The translations under genes and the position numbers were made by a program. DNA of 64,000 nucleotides from JAFGQU01 sp964483625 (GTDB taxonomy: Bacteria; Omnitrophota; Gorgyraeia; Duberdicusellales; 4484-171): the NCBI GenBank assembly GCA_964483625.1, contig CAZABB010000004.1, forward strand, positions 27,790 through 91,789, in the 5' to 3' direction. Of this stretch, positions 58,568 to 64,000 are shown in pieces. How positions within the stretch are numbered: the first letter of the stretch is position 1; each line of letters opens with the position of its first letter. The notes under the pieces were generated by a model. It saw only the letters and a program-made list of their open reading frames with translations, was not told the DNA's origin and did not search any database.

Positions 58568-59017
58568 CTAGCGGCATCCGGAGTAATACGAATACTCGTT
58601 GGCGCAATGTTCCTGCCATTCCCAGTGACCGCCGGATTCGACCCGGTGTTCCACGTAATGGCCTTCGACATATACCCGGCCGGAACCGGGCTGATATTCA
58701 TAATATCCCGGGACATATTCTTTAACCCACCGATAATGAGGCACCCATACTTTCACTTTATAAGGTTTCTTGCGTATATGATAGCGACGGGAATGACGAT
58801 ATCCATAAGCGGGAGCTTCCTGATAATGAACCGTCTTATTCCTGTTATTGATTCCGGTAATATTCCCGATAAGGTCTACGTCCCCCCCGGTCAGAATACG
58901 GATACCCTCGACAATCGTCAGCGCCTTACCGGCTTTATCCCAGTCACTGGCGTGAGCGGGCCCGACACTCCCGATGACAAAAAGGCCCAGCAATACGACA
59001 ATAACATATTTCCTCAT
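58568..59017 (-). CDS. Secreted Tyr/His-rich protein of the YXWXPX-repeat kind
   Basis: 149 residues with a signal peptide (YVIVVLLGLFVIGSVGPAHAS). The mature part is rich in Tyr, His, Val and Trp: KVKVWVPHYRWVKEYVPGYYEYQPG and HYVEHRVESGGHWEWQEHC. Such Trp/Tyr-Pro-Gly repeats occur in small periplasmic proteins of unknown role in Proteobacteria and relatives. It overlaps the Spy-like gene (ATGA) and so belongs to the sigma-factor operon, suggesting an envelope-stress function. Two cysteines near the C-terminus could form a disulfide. Confidence 0.75.
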   Translation of the reverse strand: MRKYVIVVLLGLFVIGSVGPAHASDWDKAGKALTIVEGIRILTGGDVDLIGNITGINNRNKTVHYQEAPAYGYRHSRRYHIRKKPYKVKVWVPHYRWVKEYVPGYYEYQPGSGRVYVEGHYVEHRVESGGHWEWQEHCANEYSYYSGCR

Positions 59018-59523
59018 CGGTCGCCTCCTTTTTCCCCATGCATTTTCCCCTTCATCCGCCGATGCATCTTCTGAGCCTTCTCCCGAAACGTTTGATATTG
59101 CTCAGGCGTTAAGATCTCTCTCATCTGGAGTATCCCGTCGATACGGTCGTCGATCATCTGGCTCTGCAATTGTTTCATTTCTCCGGCGATACTGTTCAGT
59201 CTATCCCGGTCGATATTCTCCCGGCTCAGCTCCTCTTTCAAACGTTGATGTACATCTTGTAACGCCTCACGCCGCTTGAGCCTCTTGAGACGATGGCCTT
59301 CCTTCTGCTGACGGAGCTGTTCTTGCTGCTGTTGGCTTAACCCCAACTCCTCAGCCATATTGTCGAATCTCTCCTGATGTGAATACCCCTTATGGCGGTA
59401 TTCACTGTCTTTGGAACAATATCTGTCCCGCTTCCCGAACGCGCCGGCTTCGGTGATTTCAGGGATGACGATCATCCCGGCGATCATCATACTTATCAGA
59501 ATCATTTTAGTTTTTGTGCCCAT
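59014..59523 (-). CDS. Spy/CpxP-like periplasmic stress protein
   Basis: 169 residues with a signal peptide (MILISMMIAGMIVIPEITEAGA). The mature chain is almost all helical and charged, with ELGLSQQQQEQLRQQKEG and a C-terminal REILTPEQYQTFREKA, the LTxxQ motif of the Spy/CpxP/CnrX family. Spy is an ATP-independent periplasmic chaperone; CnrX-type relatives sense metals. Lying just downstream of an ECF sigma and its anti-sigma, it could be either a chaperone output or a sensor that feeds back to the anti-sigma. It overlaps the next gene by 4 nt. Confidence 0.82.
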   Translation of the reverse strand: MGTKTKMILISMMIAGMIVIPEITEAGAFGKRDRYCSKDSEYRHKGYSHQERFDNMAEELGLSQQQQEQLRQQKEGHRLKRLKRREALQDVHQRLKEELSRENIDRDRLNSIAGEMKQLQSQMIDDRIDGILQMREILTPEQYQTFREKAQKMHRRMKGKMHGEKGGDR

Positions 59524-59582
59524 GGCTATTTCCTCCTTTCACTCACTTAGACAAACGCGACAGGGAAAAAGTTCCCCTGATC

Positions 59583-60083
59583 TTAAAATAAATACGCCTC
59601 GATATCGGTGCCAAGATCGATCCTGTCACTGCCGGCTTCGTTACCGTACATATCCACTGAAGCGATATAGGTCATCTGTTCCTGGAGATACTCATTCACG
59701 ATCTCCCTCTGCCTAATCGGCTGATTTGCCGCGATAAACGCCGCGGTCACAAGGACCAGCACCCCGGCAACCACCCGAATCAGTGCCGGACGAGGCAGGA
59801 TGAAAACACTCAAGACGTGACATTCAAACGCCTCTTTTATCCGCGATAGAACACTCCGATTTACATCAAGCGATATTTTGATCTGACCCCAGAGATATTC
59901 GGGAACACAAGACTCACGAGAACCCTTGAGCGGCCGCACCGAAGCCCGCATCGCCTGCGCCAGAAATCCCCGACATCCCGGACAGACCGCAAGATGCTTC
60001 TCAAGCGGTAATCTGCGTTCATCACCCATCCGGCCGTCGATATAATCGGTCATGATCATGTCTCTTACATATTCACACTTCAT
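59583..60083 (-). CDS. Zinc-finger (ZAS) anti-sigma factor
   Basis: 166 residues. The cytoplasmic N-terminal domain has MKCEYVRDMIMTDYIDGRMG and EKHLAVCPGCRGFL, the HxxxCxxC zinc motif of ZAS anti-sigma factors, with a further upstream Cys3. A single membrane helix (VVAGVLVLVTAAFIAANQ, about 111-128) follows, with a short periplasmic tail that could sense stress. It overlaps the sigma gene by 11 nt, the usual arrangement. It should bind and silence the ECF sigma until released. Confidence 0.88.
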   Translation of the reverse strand: MKCEYVRDMIMTDYIDGRMGDERRLPLEKHLAVCPGCRGFLAQAMRASVRPLKGSRESCVPEYLWGQIKISLDVNRSVLSRIKEAFECHVLSVFILPRPALIRVVAGVLVLVTAAFIAANQPIRQREIVNEYLQEQMTYIASVDMYGNEAGSDRIDLGTDIEAYLF

Positions 60084-60630
60084 TGGTCACCACCTCTTTC
60101 GCTTCATTCATCAGTATCCGCCGGGCCCGTTTGAGCCTCGAACGCACGGTATTGATCTTTATTCGTAACGTTTGAGCGATCTCCTCATAGGAAAACCCCT
60201 GAAGTTCCCGCAGAACGATACAGGCCCGCTGATCGGGATTCAACTTCTCTAAAAGCGTATCCAACCTCTGCCGATTGTCTTCTTTCCGGATATGCTCATA
60301 GACGTCCGGCTCGACGGCATACTGCGCCGGGTCTTTCATCTCGATATAGCGTCCGGAAGGGTATTTCCTCAAAAAATTCAGTACCGTGTTGAACGTAACG
60401 CGGTATATCCAGGTTTTCAAAGACGAACGGAACCGGAATTTCCATACATTCTTATATATTTTCAAGAATACCTCCTGGGTGATATCTTCGGCACCCTCGT
60501 GCCCGCGGACCATCCTCAACGCCACGGTATAGACAAAAGGGCTAAAACTACGGTATATCTCCTCAAATGCCCGTATATCTCCCCGTGCCGCCCGGACAAC
60601 GGTTTGCTGTGGTATATCAATTATCCCCAT
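60073..60630 (-). CDS. ECF-family RNA polymerase sigma factor
   Basis: 185 residues with the two ECF domains. Region 2 is FEEIYRSFSPFVYTVALRMV to GAEDITQEVFLKIYKNVW and TWIYRVTFNTVLNFLRK; region 4 is LNPDQRACIVLRELQGFSYEEIA and KINTVRSRLKRARRIL. It resembles RpoE-like ECF factors. The operon reads sigma, anti-sigma, Spy-like protein, Tyr/His-rich secreted protein, a typical envelope-stress module. Autoregulation is likely but I cannot identify its specific promoter motif by eye. Confidence 0.92.
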   Translation of the reverse strand: MGIIDIPQQTVVRAARGDIRAFEEIYRSFSPFVYTVALRMVRGHEGAEDITQEVFLKIYKNVWKFRFRSSLKTWIYRVTFNTVLNFLRKYPSGRYIEMKDPAQYAVEPDVYEHIRKEDNRQRLDTLLEKLNPDQRACIVLRELQGFSYEEIAQTLRIKINTVRSRLKRARRILMNEAKEVVTNEV

Positions 60631-60789
60631 TATACGTAAAAACCCTTCATATTCTTAGACCCCAACATCGGAATAAAAGTTTCCTCCCAAAGTCCTATTA
60701 TTCTATAAGACCACGGCTTCCGCAAGCATTTACGGGCAAAAATAAGCCGGCCGGAAGCCGGATATTGTTTTAAACTTATTTTTAAACTA

Positions 60790-60819
60790 TTGAAAATAGA
60801 GCTTGCCAAATGGTATATA
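60790..60819 (+). promoter_or_regulatory. Promoter of the RRM protein gene, long leader
   Basis: TTGAAA (60790-60795), an 18-nt spacer and TATATA (60814-60819). The predicted leader is about 155 nt, unusually long here, and contains GGTTACGG/CCGTAAAACC complementarity near 60878-60925 that could fold. Confidence 0.5.
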
Positions 60820-60981
60820 TATGGTAAAGTAAAGTCTGTATACAAGGTTGCCCTGTTCATTGAAAAAGAGAAGAATAAGCCGTAAAACCTCCGGCGACGG
60901 CACCTTAAGAAGGGGGTTACGGTTTTAGGTCAGAGAGGTCCAAGAAACGTTAACTGTGATTCGAAAAGGAGAATGCAAAGC

Positions 60982-61308
60982 ATGGAAGAACAGAAAAAAC
61001 TGTACATTGGTAATTTAGAATATAGCGTTACTGCCGAAGACCTGAAAGCCTTCATTGAAGAAAAAGGTCTGACAGTACAGGACGTCAAGATCATCAGCGA
61101 TAAGTATTCGGGCAGATCAAAAGGATTCGGATTCGCTGAATTCGAGACCGAAGAACAGGCTCAGGCAGTGATCGACGCGTTACACGAACAGGAATTCAAA
61201 GGACGTAAACTGATGGTAAATAAAGCCCGCAAGATGCAGCCGCGGAAAGATTTCGGCGGCGGCGGCGGCGGTCGTTCCGGCGGCGGTTACGGCGGCGGAA
61301 GATATTAA
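60982..61308 (+). CDS. Glycine-rich RNA-binding protein (single RRM)
   Basis: 108 residues from the second ATG, which is 10 nt from the AAGGAG; the first in-frame ATG (60973) is only 1 nt from it. One RRM fills residues ~5-80: KLYIGNLEYSV is RNP2 and SKGFGFAEFE is RNP1 with its aromatic residues. The C-terminus is Gly/Arg-rich (GGGGGGRSGGGYGGGRY). Such proteins in cyanobacteria and other bacteria are often cold-induced RNA chaperones; the long leader here would fit regulation at the RNA level. It is monocistronic, with a terminator after it. Confidence 0.92.
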   Translation: MEEQKKLYIGNLEYSVTAEDLKAFIEEKGLTVQDVKIISDKYSGRSKGFGFAEFETEEQAQAVIDALHEQEFKGRKLMVNKARKMQPRKDFGGGGGGRSGGGYGGGRY

Positions 61309-61357
61309 GTTTCAAGGAAAGCTATTTGATTAAAAGATAACAAAAAACGTTAACGAC

Positions 61358-61415
61358 GGAGGTAAAGAAAGTGGCCGTCTCATCTTTACCTCCCCTCTCT
61401 CTTTTTTCTCTTTTT
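61358..61415 (+). terminator. Rho-independent terminator of the RRM gene
   Basis: GGAGGTAAAGA and TCTTTACCTCC form a perfect 11-bp stem with a 14-nt loop, followed by CCTCTCTCTTTTTTCTCTTTTT. Confidence 0.88.
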
Positions 61416-61439
61416 GAAAAAGGCACACACCCTCCGGAA

Positions 61440-61571
61440 ATTCCCAATCCCAATTTCCAAATTCCAAACAAATTCTAAATCCTAATTTCCAAACTTCTAT
61501 ACGGAATCCGTTTGGTTATTGGAATTTGATTATTATTTGGTTATTGTTTCTTGGAAATTGGTTATTGCTCA
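61440..61571. repeat. Inverted 7-nt period array (CCAATTT / TTGGTTA)
   Basis: CCAATCCCAATTTCCAAATTCCAAAC and further CCAA words are followed by TTTGGTTATTGG, TTTGGTTATTG and TTGGAAATTGGTTATTG, roughly the reverse complement. It has the same organisation as the array at 18.87-19.01 kb and abuts the lpxA stop codon. Confidence 0.75.
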
Positions 61572-61579
61572 TAAAGAAC

Positions 61580-62470
61580 TTATTTCTTATGAGCCAGCTG
61601 GATTCGGTGCTGCGCGCCGGCAAACGCGGCGTAGAGAGGAAGTTTCGTACGGACAAAATAGGGATAGTCGAGGAAAAGCTTCTCCCGCAGAGTACTGCGT
61701 TTTGCCGAACAGATCCCGCGTTTGGAAGCAAGAATAAATACTTTGATTTCCTTGACGCCTTCGGCCGTCATCTCCTCCATCTCGGCTAAGGCGTGTTTCT
61801 GAGTAATGCCTTTGCGGTAGAGGCTGGTATAGGCTTTTTTAATCGCTGAAATCTCCTCTTTACTGAACCCCCGGCGTTTTAAACCCACCAGATTTATCCC
61901 CCATACCTTAGAATCACCGACGACCATCATAAACGGCGGCACATCCTGGTTAATCCGGGAAAGCCCGCCGATCATCGCGTTTTTCCCGATCCGGACGAAC
62001 TGATGGACGACAACGTTCCCGGAAACAAACGCGTAATCTTCGATCTCGACATGCCCGGCAACCAGCGTCCCGTTACAGATAACGACTTTATTTCTGATGA
62101 TACAATCGTGGGCGATATGGACAAACCCCATAAGATAGTTATCATCGCCGATCACGGTCTCCTTATCGGCTGACGTCGAGGCGTGAACGGTAACGTATTC
62201 GCGAATAATATTATTTTTACCGATAAACAGCTTACCGATATTTTCGCGTAATCCCAGCATCTGGGCGCATTCACCGATTAAAGCGCCGGTACCGATCATC
62301 GTATTATCACCGATACTCGTATTACCCCGAATATGCGCCAACGCGCCGACGGAGACCCCGTTCCCCAGCCGGACGCCTTTCTCGACAATCGCGTAGGGGC
62401 CGATCTTTACTCCTTCACCCAATACTGCTCCGGAATCGACGATCGCGGCAGGATGGATTTGATTACTCAT
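61580..62470 (-). CDS. lpxA: Acyl-ACP:UDP-GlcNAc O-acyltransferase
   Basis: First enzyme of lipid A synthesis. A left-handed parallel beta-helix built of hexapeptide repeats runs from IHPAAIVDSGAVLGEGVKIG to about residue 195. FVHIAHDCIIRN carries the catalytic His near residue 120, and MVVGDSKVWGINLVGLKRRG is the family signature. At 296 residues it is about 30 longer than E. coli LpxA; the extra tail (REKLFLDYPYFVRTKLPLYA and on) is basic and of unknown role and could reflect 3'-end extension next to the repeat array. lpxC, lpxD and lpxB are not in the window. Confidence 0.93.
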   Translation of the reverse strand: MSNQIHPAAIVDSGAVLGEGVKIGPYAIVEKGVRLGNGVSVGALAHIRGNTSIGDNTMIGTGALIGECAQMLGLRENIGKLFIGKNNIIREYVTVHASTSADKETVIGDDNYLMGFVHIAHDCIIRNKVVICNGTLVAGHVEIEDYAFVSGNVVVHQFVRIGKNAMIGGLSRINQDVPPFMMVVGDSKVWGINLVGLKRRGFSKEEISAIKKAYTSLYRKGITQKHALAEMEEMTAEGVKEIKVFILASKRGICSAKRSTLREKLFLDYPYFVRTKLPLYAAFAGAQHRIQLAHKK

Positions 62471-62531
62471 GCCTTATTTTCTCTCCCTTCTCAAAGATTT
62501 TCAGCTATTGTACCCAAAACGAAAAGAATCG

Positions 62532-62672
62532 TCAATTCCCTACCGGCAGCTCCACCGGTATCGTGACCGCGCCGGAAACGTATCCTTCATCGTTTACCGT
62601 ACCGTGGCCGGAAAGTTTGACGCACCCGGCAAAGATCATAATGATCATGACTAACGTAAACCATCCTGCCAT
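62532..62672 (-). CDS. 46-residue putative lipoprotein
   Basis: MAGWFTLVMIIMIFAGCVKL begins with a short hydrophobic signal and an AGC lipobox-like site, then SGHGTVNDEGYVSGAVTIPV and a short end. The mature peptide would be only about 30 residues. It is short, with no strong Shine-Dalgarno, but the signal-plus-lipobox pattern is unlikely by chance and small lipoproteins of this size exist. It lies just upstream of lpxA. Confidence 0.45.
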   Translation of the reverse strand: MAGWFTLVMIIMIFAGCVKLSGHGTVNDEGYVSGAVTIPVELPVGN

Positions 62673-62678
62673 GATCCA

Positions 62679-62790
62679 TAAGTCACACGTCACACGTCAC
62701 ACGACACACGTCACACGCCGAATATTTATTGGAGAATCTCATATTAACCTTGTGACTATGTGACCCTGTGTCTATGTGACCTTGTTTTCA
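62679..62790. repeat. GTCACAC 7-nt and GTGTCTAT 8-nt arrays
   Basis: GTCACAC, GTCACAC, GTCACAC, GACACAC, GTCACAC run from 62681 to 62716; further on TTGTGACT, ATGTGACC, CTGTGTCT, ATGTGACC (62751-62782) in the opposite sense reach the stop codon of the following gene. Confidence 0.75.
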
Positions 62791-63261
62791 TACGCCGAAC
62801 GCGAAATTCCCGGCCAGAAATAACACGCTTAAGATCAGAAAAAACAGCGCGACCTTCCGGATAATGTGTTTCTCCCAGTGAAAGGATAGCGCCGGAATCA
62901 GCGCGATCAGCATCGCGATCGCAATCCGCTGCGCCAGGTATAAAATCCCACCTTCCAGATAGACCGTCGCGTGAAACCCGGTCCAGGCAAAGATCCCCAG
63001 CGGAATAACGACACCATTGACAATTCTCCCCCAGCGTTTCCCCTGTATAACCGCGATACCCGCCAGAAGAAGTAGTATCGACGGCGACGCCATAAGCATC
63101 ATCATGAGCGTAATACCCACGCCGTGATCCAGAGGTCCACCCAGAGAAAGATACCGGATCAACGTCCAGGCGCAAAAGAGCATGTATGATATTCCCAATG
63201 TTGCCAGGAATATCTCACTCCAGCCGAAGGCTTTTTCGCTTAAATACCGATGATCTTCCAT
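62788..63261 (-). CDS. Integral membrane protein of unknown function
   Basis: 157 residues with four hydrophobic segments (ILATLGISYMLFCAWTLIRYL; VGITLMMMLMASPSILLLLAG; LYLAQRIAIAMLIALIPALSF; VALFFLILSVLFLAGNFAF). A short charged start (MEDHRYLSEKAFGWSE) faces the cytoplasm. No transport or enzyme motif is visible. It is a single gene between two repeat arrays; the array downstream touches its stop codon. Confidence 0.7.
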   Translation of the reverse strand: MEDHRYLSEKAFGWSEIFLATLGISYMLFCAWTLIRYLSLGGPLDHGVGITLMMMLMASPSILLLLAGIAVIQGKRWGRIVNGVVIPLGIFAWTGFHATVYLEGGILYLAQRIAIAMLIALIPALSFHWEKHIIRKVALFFLILSVLFLAGNFAFGV

Positions 63262-63327
63262 ACTGGCTCATTATACCATACCGCCTAAACTGGGCAAGAA
63301 GACAAAAGTCAGCCCCGGGGGGCAGTC

Positions 63328-63419
63328 TCTAGTCGCTGGTCTTTAGCATCTAGTAAAGACACCTCCTATCGACCGTAAACTGTAGACTGTAGACTATAGA
63401 CCATAGACTGTCGACTATT
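63328..63419. repeat. 7-nt period array (AGTCTCT ... ACTATAG)
   Basis: AGTCTCT, AGTCGCT, GGTCTTT, AGCATCT are followed by ACTGTAG, ACTGTAG, ACTATAG, ACCATAG, ACTGTCG, ACTATT, again switching from one strand sense to the other. Confidence 0.75.
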
Positions 63420-63450
63420 CAAACATATAAAACAATGCTATACTGGTACA

Positions 63451-63900
63451 ATGCAATATCTTATCCAGCGGATTATTCGGAAAATCAAACGGACGTTGCG
63501 CCCCAGGCGTACTCCCCCCGTCCGTTACCCGGGAAGCCTGGGTGAGGTGATCGACCAATACTTAAGGTATTACTCCGAACGGCAATTCACGCAATGGGGC
63601 GAACTGTTCGACATACATGCCGCAGTATACGGGATCAAGATGACCGGCGAACAGTGGATGATGTCGATCGATGATTTCGTCAACCTGCAGTTTACGTTTG
63701 CTCAAAAGGCATCTGAATTCACCGAACGATTCGAAAACATCAAAATCGACGAATACGGGTCACTCGCGGTCATCCACGCTGACTACATCCTGATGACTTC
63801 CGATGAGACCCGTTCCGGCCACGACACCTTCCTCTTAATGAAAGGTCCCACCGGCTGGCGTATCACCACACTGATGTATGAGGAGTTTTCCCGACACTAA
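63451..63900 (+). CDS. Small protein with an NTF2/SnoaL-like pattern
   Basis: 149 residues. A basic N-terminus (LIQRIIRKIKRTLRPRRTPP) precedes a compact domain: VIDQYLRYYSERQFTQWGEL at its start, a helical middle (DDFVNLQFTFAQKASEFTER) and strands ENIKIDEYGSLAVIHADYIL and GHDTFLLMKGPTGWRITTLM. The alternation and the final TGWRI-TxxM strand resemble NTF2/SnoaL-like domains, which bind small hydrophobic ligands or act as adaptors. No catalytic residues are clear. The start lacks a good Shine-Dalgarno. Confidence 0.6.
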   Translation: MQYLIQRIIRKIKRTLRPRRTPPVRYPGSLGEVIDQYLRYYSERQFTQWGELFDIHAAVYGIKMTGEQWMMSIDDFVNLQFTFAQKASEFTERFENIKIDEYGSLAVIHADYILMTSDETRSGHDTFLLMKGPTGWRITTLMYEEFSRH

Positions 63901-64000
63901 CCACGTTACACGTGGTCAAATCCGAAATCCTAAACAAATCCTAAATTGTATTATTCGGATGTCAAGTTTACAATTTTCGAAAAACGTTGCCGTAAAAAAG

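Noticed and set aside
60630..60860. A minus-strand gene in the leader of the RRM gene
   Set aside because: No coding features or ribosome site; it overlaps the plus-strand promoter and looks like a chance frame.

Overview
The window looks like a chromosome segment of an uncultured Gram-negative bacterium. It carries lipid A and Kdo genes (lpxA, lpxK, kdtA, an LpxL-type acyltransferase), five heptosyltransferase-type GT9 domains, a PagL-like outer-membrane deacylase and several lipoproteins. With these come a sulfhydrogenase-type [NiFe] hydrogenase, a CdaA c-di-AMP cyclase and many degenerate 7-8-nt intergenic repeat arrays. The style of the genes and intergenic DNA resembles Candidatus Omnitrophota (OP3) or a neighbouring lineage, but that placement is an inference from gene content and not a phylogeny. 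Almost all genes lie on the minus strand in long runs coupled by ATGA or TGATG overlaps.

Layout. 1-4.9 kb: a four-subunit group 3b hydrogenase operon (hydB-hydG-hydD-hydA), then the start of its maturation protease, with a likely nickel transporter beside it. 4.9-20.6 kb: an envelope block reading aroK, dprA, topA, xerC/D, kdtA, lpxK, LpxL-ELM1 fusion, GT4-GT9 fusion, GT4, polysaccharide deacetylase, three GT9 genes. 20.8-23.3 kb: acyl-CoA dehydrogenase, acetyltransferase, PagL-like protein. 23.5 kb: rpmB on the plus strand from a promoter that predicts a leaderless mRNA. 23.7-29.7 kb: pilZ-domain gene, hom, thrC, argS, recJ. 29.7-31.2 kb: sparse DNA with one small plus-strand gene, tRNA-Pro and strong hairpins. 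31.2-33.6 kb: an AT-rich island of secreted or membrane proteins. 33.7-36.9 kb: infA, a THEP1-type NTPase, a TPR protein and gpsA. 37.2-38.0 kb: tRNA-Gly, tRNA-Tyr and tRNA-Thr separated by repeat debris, including a duplicated tRNA-Tyr 5' half. 38.0-45.1 kb: tilS, ftsH, folP, cdaA, a stump of cdaR, pdxJ, acpS, nnrD. 45.2-52.0 kb: radical SAM genes, feoA/feoB (with an assembly gap), an MBL-fold gene, yggS and a DnaJ-domain protein. 52.7-57.7 kb: FIST / histidine kinase / response regulator operon, metF and a DUF523-DUF1722 protein. 57.9-64 kb: a DJ-1/PfpI protein, an ECF sigma/anti-sigma/Spy stress operon, a glycine-rich RRM protein, lpxA and small envelope proteins.

The most unusual structure is non-coding. 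Three copies of a palindromic element (21987-22206, 35232-35396, 52025-52132) sit directly against the Shine-Dalgarno sequence of unrelated minus-strand genes. Their flanks (TTCAATGA ... GAATTGAA ... AATTC) are conserved while the stems differ in sequence but still pair. The central GAATT block can pair either way, like a two-state leader, although a MITE/REP-type mobile palindrome is an equally good reading. Also notable are many intergenic arrays with a 7- or 8-nt period but unrelated sequences, some of which supply the stop codon of the adjacent gene; two unusual domain fusions (LpxL-ELM1 and GT4-GT9); a 46-residue CdaR remnant next to cdaA; and a nested-helix candidate small RNA at 52.3 kb.
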